From Opitutaceae bacterium UBA2377 (GTDB lineage: Bacteria > Verrucomicrobiota > Verrucomicrobiia > Opitutales > Opitutaceae), in NCBI GenBank assembly GCA_002344205.1, contig DDSZ01000016.1, positions 1-35,443 of the forward strand: a DNA stretch of 35,443 nucleotides, read 5' to 3'. Made by a program: the position numbers and the translations under genes. Below the pieces are notes generated by a model. The model had not been told where the DNA came from. It did not search any database and worked only from the letters and a program-made list of their open reading frames with translations. Position 1 is the stretch's first letter. Each line of letters starts with the position of its first letter. Below are positions 14,166-21,239 of this stretch, in pieces.

Positions 14166-16466
14166 ATGCTGCAACCTGCCCCTCCCGATATGGAAGGCAT
14201 CAATCTCATCCAAGACCTCGCCCTGGTGCTCATCGCGGCCGGCATCGCCGGCGCACTCTGCAAACGCGTCGGCCTTTCCGCCATCGTGGGCTACCTGCTG
14301 GCGGGCATCGTGGTCGGCCCCTTCACGCCGCCGTTTTCATTCGTGCTCGATGTCGCGCGAATCGAGACGCTTTCCCAGATCGGACTCGTTTTCCTGATGT
14401 TCGGCATTGGGCTGGGCCTCAGCCTCACGAAACTGCGGCAGATGGGGCTCACCACGCTGGTCGCTACGGGGCTCGGCGCGTTTCTGGTGCTTAATCTTGT
14501 CCAGTTGCTCGGCACCGTCGTCGGGTGGACCTCGACGCAGAGCCTGTTCATCGCCGCGATGTTCATGGTTTCCAGCTCCGTGGTGATCGCCAAGGTCATG
14601 CAGGATCTAAACCTCGACCACACGCGGCCCGGTCAGTTGGCCGTGAGCGTTACCGTGCTTGAGGACGTGGTTGCCGTCGTGATGCTTGCCGTGCTCGCGG
14701 CTCAGGGTGCGGGCGCGGCAGCGGGCCCCGGCGTGGGCGGACAAGTCGCCGGTTTGGGAGCTTTCGTGATCCTGCTCGTCTGTGCCGGGCTCCTGTTTAT
14801 CCCGCGGCTCCTGCGCCGGCTGGAGACTGCCGGTGATCCCGAGATCCGCACCATCATCGTCGCCGGCGTGCTTTTCCTCATGGCGATCATGACCGTGAAA
14901 GCCGGTTACTCGCTAGCCCTTGGCGCCTTTTTGCTCGGCGCGATTGTGGCGGAGATTCCGCAGAAGGCCGGCATCGAACGCGCGTTTGGCGGGGTGCGCG
15001 ACATGTTCAGCAGCGTGTTCTTCGTGGCCATCGGCATGATGATTGATGTCCGGCTTTTCGCCGAGGTGTGGCCTGTCATTCTCGGCCTCGGGTTGCTCAT
15101 GATCGTGCTGCGCGCCCTCGCCTGCGGCGCCGCCCTCATCGCCGTCGGCGTGCCGCCGGCCGAGGCCCGCCGCGCCGGACTCGCACTCACGCCCATCGGT
15201 GAGTTTTCGTTCCTCATCGCCCAGCTCGGGGTGCAAATGAGCATCCTGCCGGAGAAATATTACCCGGTCGCCGTGGGTGTCTCCATCCTCACGGTGTTCC
15301 TTGCGCCGATTATAAACCGGCGGGCCGACACGATCCTCGGGCTTGTGGAACGCATGGAACCCGGCTGGCTCACGCGCGGGCTCGAGGCCTACCACGGTTG
15401 GCTGTCGCACCTTGGCGGCGCACGCGACCGGGGGCTTTGGTGGCAGCTCGGCCGCCGCCGGCTGCTGCACATCGGTTTGGAGCTGCTGCTGATCACGGGA
15501 CTGTTTTCCTTTTCGGATCTGATCCTGAACACCCTGCAGGACAGTCCGTTGGTCGCGGGTCTCGATCCTGCGGTGCTGCGCATCGTGTTCTGGAGTGTCC
15601 TCGGAGTGGTCGCGCTCGTGCCCTTCGTCGCCGTCTGGCGCAACGTGTCCACGCTCGCCCTGATTTTCGGCGAGACCGCCCGCACGCACACCCGGTTGCC
15701 CGGACCCTTGGTCGAAAACGGCATCAAGGTCATCGGCGCCCTCGGCCTGGCCTACTGGATTTCCCGCATCCTGCCCGTTGCCGCTCTGCCCCAATGGGTG
15801 TGGCTGGTCATCGGCGGTCTCGCGGCCGGGGTCGTGGCCGTCTTCTCCCAAAGGCTCATCTATTGGCACAGCCACTGGCAGCATAGCCTGAGCGAGGTCT
15901 TGGAGCACCGGCCGGTCGCCCAGCCCGTGGCGGGCGCAGCGCAGCGTTTCATGACCACGACCGAGGGCTGGCAGCTCAATGTCGAGGAATGCCACCTGCC
16001 CGAGCCCGCCGCCTGTGCCGGGCAAACCATTGCGGCGCTCCGCATTCGCAGCCGCTTCAACTGCACGGTGGTCGAGATTGATCGCCAGGGGCACCTCATC
16101 GTCGCGCCCGAGCCCTCCCAGCCGCTTTATTCCGGCGACCGCCTGCTGCTGCTCGGCACTCCCGCCGACATCGCGCGCGCCCGGGCCGAGCTCATCCGTC
16201 CCGGCAAGACGGCCGGGGATGACTTTGACGAATGCCTGCTGGAAACCGTGGCCCTGACCGAAACTCAGCATGCCGGAGCGACTCTGGCTGAGCTGCGCCT
16301 CCCGCAGCAGCACAACGTCCTGATCGTGGGCATCCAGCGCGGCGGCCGGCGGATTTCGAATCCCCATGCCGCCGAGCGCCTCGAACCCGGCGACCATCTC
16401 CTCCTGCTGGGCACCCCCGAGCGACTCCGTGCCGTCCGGCAGTGGCTGGGCGGAACACCGGCCTAA
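14166..16466 (+). CDS. CPA2-type monovalent cation:proton antiporter with tandem RCK-C domains
   Basis: A 766-residue membrane transporter of the KefB/YbaL/RosB type, expected to exchange K+ or Na+ for protons. Residues of about 15-390 form the multi-pass Na+/H+ exchanger core, with glycine-rich helices such as AIVGYLLAGIVVGPF. Four more hydrophobic segments follow (about 435-560), an extension not seen in the plain CPA2 core. The C-terminus holds two TrkA-C/RCK-C-like domains (about 600-675 and 684-764), each ending in a GDxLLLLGTP motif. The Rossmann RCK-N domain that usually precedes RCK-C in Kef proteins is absent. A second ATG at 14190 (MEGINLIQ) is an equally reasonable start, as neither has a clear ribosome binding site. 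The ion cannot be told from sequence. Confidence 0.85.
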   Translation: MLQPAPPDMEGINLIQDLALVLIAAGIAGALCKRVGLSAIVGYLLAGIVVGPFTPPFSFVLDVARIETLSQIGLVFLMFGIGLGLSLTKLRQMGLTTLVATGLGAFLVLNLVQLLGTVVGWTSTQSLFIAAMFMVSSSVVIAKVMQDLNLDHTRPGQLAVSVTVLEDVVAVVMLAVLAAQGAGAAAGPGVGGQVAGLGAFVILLVCAGLLFIPRLLRRLETAGDPEIRTIIVAGVLFLMAIMTVKAGYSLALGAFLLGAIVAEIPQKAGIERAFGGVRDMFSSVFFVAIGMMIDVRLFAEVWPVILGLGLLMIVLRALACGAALIAVGVPPAEARRAGLALTPIGEFSFLIAQLGVQMSILPEKYYPVAVGVSILTVFLAPIINRRADTILGLVERMEPGWLTRGLEAYHGWLSHLGGARDRGLWWQLGRRRLLHIGLELLLITGLFSFSDLILNTLQDSPLVAGLDPAVLRIVFWSVLGVVALVPFVAVWRNVSTLALIFGETARTHTRLPGPLVENGIKVIGALGLAYWISRILPVAALPQWVWLVIGGLAAGVVAVFSQRLIYWHSHWQHSLSEVLEHRPVAQPVAGAAQRFMTTTEGWQLNVEECHLPEPAACAGQTIAALRIRSRFNCTVVEIDRQGHLIVAPEPSQPLYSGDRLLLLGTPADIARARAELIRPGKTAGDDFDECLLETVALTETQHAGATLAELRLPQQHNVLIVGIQRGGRRISNPHAAERLEPGDHLLLLGTPERLRAVRQWLGGTPA

Positions 16467-16522
16467 ACGCTTAGCGGTGGACGCATCCCGTCACTGGCTC
16501 CGGCCGTATTCACAGGACCGTC

Positions 16523-16987
16523 ATGGTCCACACGCTCGAACGCTCGCAATTCATCCCGGCCGATCCCGCCCGCGTCTGGGAATATTTTTCCACGCCGCGC
16601 AATCTCGATGCGCTCACGCCGCCCGAGATGAAGTTTCGCATCCTGGGCGATCCCGGCCCCATGCATGCCGGCCAGCTCATTGCCTACCGCATCCGTATCT
16701 TTCCTGGCTGCTGGGTGAACTGGCTGACCGAAATCCGTCACGTCACGCCCGGCGTCAGCTTTGTGGACGAGCAACGCATCGGCCCCTACCGGCTCTGGTA
16801 TCATGAGCATCGATTCGAGCCGCGCGACGGCGGCGTATTGATGACCGATCACGTGACCTACGCCCTGACCTTTGGTCCGCTCGGAGACCTCGTGCACACG
16901 CTCTGGGTGCGCCGGCAGTTGGGTCGTATTTTCGATTACCGTCGCACCGCCGTGGAGCGGGTGTTCCGCAGCTCTGCTCAGGTGTAA
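16523..16987 (+). CDS. SRPBCC-family ligand-binding protein
   Basis: A 154-residue protein with the helix-grip pattern of the SRPBCC (START/Bet v1-like) superfamily. The opening is typical: HTLERSQFIPADPARVWEYFSTPRNLDALTPP (in parts, residues 3-34), in which the VWEYFSTPRNL helix is the family signature. The end has the long C-terminal helix around RRQLGRIFDYRRTAVER. These proteins bind small hydrophobic ligands or polyketide-like molecules. No specific ligand can be given. It lies 56 bases after the antiporter gene on the same strand and may be read through from it. I cannot link the two functionally. Confidence 0.72.
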   Translation: MVHTLERSQFIPADPARVWEYFSTPRNLDALTPPEMKFRILGDPGPMHAGQLIAYRIRIFPGCWVNWLTEIRHVTPGVSFVDEQRIGPYRLWYHEHRFEPRDGGVLMTDHVTYALTFGPLGDLVHTLWVRRQLGRIFDYRRTAVERVFRSSAQV

Positions 16988-17034
16988 GGTGCGTAAAATA
17001 GTTTAAGAAATATCATAGCCGTGGGAAGCCGGCT

Positions 17035-17062
17035 GCGGTCCGCTCGGAGAGCGGACCCTACC
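17035..17062. repeat. 28-base dispersed repeat, copy 1, with hairpin
   Basis: It matches 24 of 28 bases with 30453-30480; both copies end in CGGACCCTACC. In this copy GGTCCGCTC (17037-17045) and GAGCGGACC (17049-17057) form a perfect 9-base stem with loop GGA. There is no T run, so a repeat-type element is more likely than a terminator, although it does lie downstream of the SRPBCC gene. Confidence 0.6.
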
Positions 17063-17175
17063 GGCGCTACCGCGCCAGAGTGTGTTGACCCAATAAAATT
17101 TGAACCACGCTAGAGCGGTGCAAATAATCCCATAGCCATGAAAATGAGCAGGCTGGGAGGGCCTCTTAAGAAATC

Positions 17176-17312
17176 GCCGCAAAAAGCCGCAAAGAATCCA
17201 CGAGCGGATGAGGCCTGAAATGCGCCTATCCGCCTTCGCCGAGGCTACGGCGGACACGGTAGGTGCGCGGGATAGCAGCATGGAAAAAGGATGCTTTGCG
17301 CCTTTTTGCGGC
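17176..17312. repeat. 137-base element with 19-base terminal inverted repeats
   Basis: The left arm (17176-17194, beginning GCCGCAAAAAG) and right arm (17294-17312, ending CTTTTTGCGGC) are inverted copies with one mismatch in 19. The 99 bases between carry a REP-like palindrome and no ORF. The form resembles a MITE or a composite intergenic repeat, but no target-site duplication is evident at its ends. Confidence 0.5.
17229..17254. repeat. REP-like imperfect palindrome
   Basis: TCCGCC (17229-17234) pairs with GGCGGA (17249-17254), and inside it GCC/GGC pairs around a 2-base centre, with mismatches between. I recall very similar TCCGCCTTCGCC/GGCTACGGCGGA units as widespread intergenic repeats in many GC-rich genomes; that recollection is unchecked. 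Confidence 0.5.
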
Positions 17313-17343
17313 CATAACATAATTTGAAGCGCTCAAAGCCCGC

Positions 17344-17385
17344 CGCTTAACGCTTATCGCTTACTGCTTACGGCTTGCCGCCTAC
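17344..17385. repeat. Degenerate heptamer tandem array (CGCTTAN)
   Basis: Six adjoining 7-base units: CGCTTAA, CGCTTAT, CGCTTAC, TGCTTAC, GGCTTGC, CGCCTAC. The array decays to the right and runs into the last two codons of the binding-protein gene. Two further units of the same kind occur inverted at 30497-30510. Confidence 0.6.
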
Positions 17386-18347
17386 TTCCCCACCAGCGCC
17401 ACGATCTCGGGATCGTCGAGATTCTCCGCCGTGGCGAGTCGCACGCCGGTGTCCACCAGCGCCGGCACCGGTTGCTTGCGCAGGGTCTGCACGACGGTCT
17501 TCACCCCGAGGTAGCCCATCTTCTCCGGGTCCTGCAGCACAAGCCCATGCAGGTCACCCGTGCGGATGGCGTCCATGAAATCGCGGCTGTTGGCAAAAGC
17601 CACCAGCTTCACCTTGCCGCCGTTGAGCCCGGCATTGCTCAAGGCCACGAGCATGCCGGCGGCGGTGGATTCGTTGGGTGTGAAGATGCCGTGCACCTCG
17701 CGCCCGAAGCGGGTCAGCAGGTTTTGCGAGGCGTTCAGCGCGGTGTTGCGCGTGGCACCGCCGTGCTGGTTGGAGGAGATGACCTTGATGTCGGGAAACG
17801 ACGCGGCCAGCTCGTCGAGGAAACCGGCCTCACGCGCTTCGCAGCTCGCCGAACCCACCTGCACGCGCAGCAGGATCACGTTGCCCTTCCCGGCCAGCAG
17901 TTCACCCAGGCGCCGGGCGGCGATCCGGCCGCCGACGTAATTGTCGGTCGCGATCGTGCTGATTGGTGCCGGGGAGTTGAGCGGCGAATCCACAATGACG
18001 ACGGGGATGCCGGCCTGCACTGCCTGTTCCACCGGGCGGGCGAGCGCCCGCATGTCCAGCGGGGCCAGGACGATGCCGCTCACGCGCCGGGCCATGAAAT
18101 TCTCCACCACCTGCACCTGCTGGTCGCGGTCGTCCTCGCGCAACGGCCCTTTCCACAGGATCTCCACCGTCACGCCCTCGGCCTTCAACTCGGTCTGGGC
18201 CTTGAGTGCCCCCGCATGCAGTTGTTTCCAGTATTGGTGCGTCGTGCCCATCGGCACGACCGCGACGGTGTAACGCTCGTTTGCGCCCAAGGCGGTCGCG
18301 AGCAGGCCGAAAATCAGGACAACCAGGGCATGGCGGGGTGAAGTCAT
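17382..18347 (-). CDS. Periplasmic sugar-binding protein of the RbsB/LacI-like family
   Basis: A 321-residue periplasmic binding protein (peripla_BP_4 type). The signal peptide is residues 1 to about 22 (MTSPRHALVVLIFGLLATALGA). It is followed by the family opening YTVAVVPMGTTHQYWKQLHAGALKAQ in parts, the segment VSGIVLAPLDMRALARPVEQAVQAG and the hinge-type ATDNYVGGRIAARRLGE, then GIFTPNESTAAGMLVAL. Such proteins deliver a sugar to an ABC transporter or to a sensor. No ATPase or permease gene accompanies it, so it is an orphan here. ATG 18347 was chosen because it starts the signal peptide; upstream codons are not signal-like. It diverges from the DUF2726 gene. The ligand is unknown. Confidence 0.82.
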   Translation of the reverse strand: MTSPRHALVVLIFGLLATALGANERYTVAVVPMGTTHQYWKQLHAGALKAQTELKAEGVTVEILWKGPLREDDRDQQVQVVENFMARRVSGIVLAPLDMRALARPVEQAVQAGIPVVIVDSPLNSPAPISTIATDNYVGGRIAARRLGELLAGKGNVILLRVQVGSASCEAREAGFLDELAASFPDIKVISSNQHGGATRNTALNASQNLLTRFGREVHGIFTPNESTAAGMLVALSNAGLNGGKVKLVAFANSRDFMDAIRTGDLHGLVLQDPEKMGYLGVKTVVQTLRKQPVPALVDTGVRLATAENLDDPEIVALVGK

Positions 18348-18471
18348 GGGGATGGGGTTGATGCACCGCATCCTCGCGCCTTCACTTCCGGTGCCAATCC
18401 CCAAAAATCGCGCCAAGCGCGGCGGCACCTTCAGGCTTTCCCTGCCCCGGCAACCCGGCAACGCTGGGCGC

Positions 18472-18966
18472 ATGTTCAGGCTTCTGCTCCTTTTTGCGCT
18501 GTTGCTCGCGATCATCTGGGTCGTGCGCACGATCCTGTTGGGCCGGCGGCCCGAACGCGCCGGCACCGAGGCCTATTACCTGCGGGAATCTCTCCTCTCG
18601 CCGGCCGAGCGTTCGTTTCTCGGCGTGCTTGATCAGGTTTTGCCCGCGCACGTCCGGGTGCTCGCCAAGGTGCGGTTGGAGGATGTGTTTGGTGTCAGGA
18701 CCGGCCAGATGCCCGGGGCGTGGCAGGCCGCGCGCAACCGCATCAACCGGCGGCATGTGGATTTCCTGCTCGTGCGCGCCTCGGATTTTGCACCGCTGGC
18801 CGGGATCGAGCTGGACGACAGCAGTCACGCGGAGCCGCGCATCAAGGAGCGCGACCTGCTGGTGGACGGCCTTTTCTTCAACAGCGGTCTGCCGCTCATC
18901 CGGCATCCGGCCCAGCGCAGCTACGACCCTGCCGCGCTCAAGGCCAAGCTCGACGAGATCCTCTGA
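18472..18966 (+). CDS. DUF2726 domain protein, membrane-anchored
   Basis: A 164-residue protein with one N-terminal membrane segment (about 2-22, LLLLFALLLAIIWVVRTILL), then a DUF2726 domain. The domain shows LSPAERSFLGVLDQVLP (38-54), VRLEDVF, the conserved RRHVDFLLV and IELDDSSHAEPRIKERDLLVDGLF in parts, and ends SYDPAALKAKL. The DUF2726 core has been compared with restriction-endonuclease-like folds (the RRHVDFLL and IELDD strands look like a D/E-x-K-type core), but no function is proven. It precedes the DUF1294 gene by 17 bases. ATG 18472 opens the membrane segment; upstream codons look non-coding. Confidence 0.78.
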   Translation: MFRLLLLFALLLAIIWVVRTILLGRRPERAGTEAYYLRESLLSPAERSFLGVLDQVLPAHVRVLAKVRLEDVFGVRTGQMPGAWQAARNRINRRHVDFLLVRASDFAPLAGIELDDSSHAEPRIKERDLLVDGLFFNSGLPLIRHPAQRSYDPAALKAKLDEIL

Positions 18967-18983
18967 TTTTCGCCACCGCCGCC

Positions 18984-19394
18984 ATGCCCAAGGAAAACCA
19001 GGCCACCATCCGCGTCAGCTCGCTCGTCCTGCTCGCCGTGCTGCTCGTGCTCCCGCTGGCCGCCATTTGGCGCCTGGCGGCCCCGTTCGTGGCACCGTGG
19101 CTGACCTTGTGGCTGCTCCTCGCCTCGGCGATCACCGGGCTGCTTTACGTGGGGGACAAACGCCGCGCCGGACAGGGCGGCCGGCGCACGCCCGAAAGCG
19201 TGCTCCACCTGTGGTCGCTGCTCGGCGGCTGGCCCGGCGCTTGGCTGGCCCAACAGGGTCTGCGGCACAAGACCGCCAAGCTGCGCTTTCTCGCCGTGTT
19301 CTGGCTCACCATCCTGCTCCATCAGTTGATCGCCCTCGACCTCCAGTTGCACGGGCGCATTTTCAAACTCCTGCGCGGCCTCGTGCTCGGCTGA
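18984..19394 (+). CDS. DUF1294 family small membrane protein
   Basis: A 136-residue protein with about four hydrophobic segments (near 10-30, 35-52, 70-90 and 98-116). The DUF1294 signature is clear: YVGDKRRAGQGGRRTPESVLHLWSLLGGWPGA in parts (52-84), then the RHKTAKLRF block. In some bacteria this domain follows a cold-shock domain, which is not present here. The function is unknown. It lies between the DUF2726 gene (17 bases) and the beta-propeller gene (4 bases), apparently one operon on the plus strand. Confidence 0.8.
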   Translation: MPKENQATIRVSSLVLLAVLLVLPLAAIWRLAAPFVAPWLTLWLLLASAITGLLYVGDKRRAGQGGRRTPESVLHLWSLLGGWPGAWLAQQGLRHKTAKLRFLAVFWLTILLHQLIALDLQLHGRIFKLLRGLVLG

Positions 19395-19398
19395 CCCC

Positions 19399-20421
19399 AT
19401 GTTGCTCCATCGTTCATCCCAACCGATCCTGCTGCCCGACCGCCCTTGGGAAACCGGCGCGGCGCTCTTTGCCATCGGCGCGATGCCCGACCCCGACGGC
19501 GGATCAATCCGCCTTTACTACCTCGTGCGCGGCGGGCCGCAGGGCAACGTGCTCTGCCTCGCGCGTTCCACCGATGCGCGGGTCTGGACCAAACCCGATT
19601 GCGGGGACGGCACCAATATCGTCATGCGGGGCGCAGGCCTGCCGATGAACTGGGGCGAGTTCATGCCCGCTGCCGTCCTGCATGAGCCGCGGGACCGGGC
19701 GAAGTCGCGGCGTTGGAAAATGATTTTCTGGGATCGCCGCACCGCGCGCACGCCGCCGGGTATTTGCCTGGCGGTGAGCAAGAACGGCTTTGCCTGGCGA
19801 CCCGTCGGCCGCCGGCCCATCATCACCAACGCCAACGACGCCATGTCGTTCATCGCCGCGCGGCCCGGCGTCGCCACGCCGCTGGGTCCGGCGACGCATT
19901 TCATCTACCAGCAAACGTGGCGGCATAACCCGGCGCTCCCCGTCGAGCGCGACAATCTCAAGGGCATGCACCGCCGTATCTCCATTTGGAAAGGCGAAGG
20001 CTTCACCGGCCGCTGGGTCGGCCCGGTCACGATCCTTGAACCCGATGCCGCAGACCCGCCCGACCTGCAGTTTTACTGGCTCACGCCCTGCCCCGTCGCC
20101 GGCGGCTACGGCGGTCTGCTCAACTGCCATCACACGGGCGACCAGACCATGGACGTGCAATGGGTGCGCAGTCGCGACGGCTGGCAGTGGACCCGTGAGC
20201 TGAACCGGCAGCCGCTGATTCCGCTGGGGCCGCGCGGCGGTTTCGACTGCGGCCTCGTGATTGCCGCGGCCCAGCCCGTGCGCTGGGAGGACCGCGTCCT
20301 CGTCTTCTACAACGGCCGCGCCACCGTTCACGACGGCCAGCCGCACTACCCGGCCGATCCGCTCCCCAACCCCCGCCAAGGCATCGGCCTCGCCGCCTTC
20401 TCCCCGGCCCTGTTGGAGTGA
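19399..20421 (+). CDS. Predicted five-bladed beta-propeller glycosidase-like protein
   Basis: A 340-residue protein without signal peptide. Its sequence is full of beta strands and blade-like repeats such as IRLYYLVRG, GICLAVSKNGFAWRP, VQWVRSRDGWQWTR and RVLVFYNGR, which recall GH32/GH43/GH130-type propellers. SRDGWQWTR and SKNGFAWRP are the aromatic turns often seen in sugar-active propellers. I could not identify the catalytic carboxylates, so enzymatic activity and substrate remain open. It begins 4 bases after the DUF1294 stop codon and is probably co-transcribed. It could equally be a non-catalytic sugar-binding relative. Confidence 0.6.
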   Translation: MLLHRSSQPILLPDRPWETGAALFAIGAMPDPDGGSIRLYYLVRGGPQGNVLCLARSTDARVWTKPDCGDGTNIVMRGAGLPMNWGEFMPAAVLHEPRDRAKSRRWKMIFWDRRTARTPPGICLAVSKNGFAWRPVGRRPIITNANDAMSFIAARPGVATPLGPATHFIYQQTWRHNPALPVERDNLKGMHRRISIWKGEGFTGRWVGPVTILEPDAADPPDLQFYWLTPCPVAGGYGGLLNCHHTGDQTMDVQWVRSRDGWQWTRELNRQPLIPLGPRGGFDCGLVIAAAQPVRWEDRVLVFYNGRATVHDGQPHYPADPLPNPRQGIGLAAFSPALLE

Positions 20422-20465
20422 GCACCCCGATTGGGCGCTTGCATCCAGCGGACGAATTCCGGGGA

Positions 20466-21107
20466 TTACCTTCTTCTGCTCTGCTGCAATGCGGCGAGGT
20501 CGGTCTCAGCCTTGACGGCGCGCAGCTCAAGTTCGTTCGCCCGGCTGGCGGCTTCTTCCACCTGAGTCCGAAGCTCCGTGACCTCGGCCTTGGCTTGATC
20601 GAGCTGGCCCTGAATCTGTGTGCGGCTGGCTTTGTCGGCCTCGGCGCTTTTTACCGCCGCTGCGAGCTTCGCCTTGGCTTCATCAAATTGGCCCTGAAGG
20701 TTGCCGGCCGCGTCCCTGCTCTTCGTCAGTTCGGCTTCATGTTCCGCCACTTTGGCATTGGCCGCATCCAGTTTGGCCTGCAGGTCGGTGGTATCGGCTT
20801 GCGCCTCCTCGAGCTGCAACTGCAGTTCGGCGCCTTTGTTTTTCTCCTCCCGGAGTTGGCCGGTTAATTCGGATATGCGAATCTGGCCCTGCTCCATCTG
20901 GGTGCTGGCTTCGGCGAGCCGGCGATCATGCTCCCGGCTCTTGCCCATCCCCACGAACGTCACCGCCATGAGGACAATGACGAGTGCGACGATGACGAAA
21001 GTTGCAGGCGAAGCTTTCTTTGGCGAGGCCGGTGGGGTGTCGCTGACTCTGGGGGTGTCTGGGGTATTTTTTGGGGTGTCCATGATAGTAATGGTAACAT
21101 CGCCCAT
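20466..21107 (-). CDS. Membrane-anchored coiled-coil protein, function unknown
   Basis: A 213-residue protein with a Pro/Thr-rich N-terminus (about 9-38), one membrane helix (about 42-62, ATFVIVALVIVLMAVTFVGM) and then a continuous coiled coil to the end, rich in Ala, Glu, Lys and Gln with heptad spacing (QLREEKNKGAELQLQLEEA and similar). The start ATG 21107 is fixed by a strong ribosome binding site 9 bases upstream; an ATG at 21083 is less likely. No known domain is recognised. Such a design suits a structural or scaffolding role at the inner membrane. The low complexity would give many false matches in a search. Confidence 0.68.
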   Translation of the reverse strand: MGDVTITIMDTPKNTPDTPRVSDTPPASPKKASPATFVIVALVIVLMAVTFVGMGKSREHDRRLAEASTQMEQGQIRISELTGQLREEKNKGAELQLQLEEAQADTTDLQAKLDAANAKVAEHEAELTKSRDAAGNLQGQFDEAKAKLAAAVKSAEADKASRTQIQGQLDQAKAEVTELRTQVEEAASRANELELRAVKAETDLAALQQSRRR

Positions 21108-21116
21108 GGACCGGTT

Positions 21117-21123
21117 CCCTCCT
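21117..21123 (-). promoter_or_regulatory. Shine-Dalgarno sequence of the coiled-coil gene
   Basis: The minus strand reads AGGAGGG, then 9 bases, then ATG at 21107. It is one of the few strong Shine-Dalgarno matches in the window, as many other genes here have none, and it decides the start of the coiled-coil gene. Confidence 0.7.
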
Positions 21124-21239
21124 ATTTTCGCGCAAGCATGATTGCGGGTCGGAACAACGCCCGGTGGGAGTTGCGCGATCCGAATCACGCCGCCGGCAGA
21201 AGCTATCGCGCAAGCAACGGTGCCAACGCTGAATGCCGC

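Larger units (their letters stand above)
16988..17381. other. Gene-free repeat-rich stretch
   Basis: This 394-base gap between the SRPBCC gene and the binding-protein gene (stop on the minus strand at 17382) has no convincing ORF. It holds a 28-base dispersed repeat with a perfect hairpin, a 137-base element bounded by 19-base inverted repeats, a REP-like palindrome inside that element and a heptamer tandem array, each listed separately. A reading frame on the minus strand from 17320 to 17003 crosses all of these and looks spurious. Confidence 0.7.

Noticed and set aside
17003..17320. 105-residue reading frame on the minus strand in the repeat-rich gap
   Set aside because: It runs across the REP-like palindrome, the inverted repeat and the 28-base repeat, has no domain-like pattern and is best seen as a product of GC-rich repeats.
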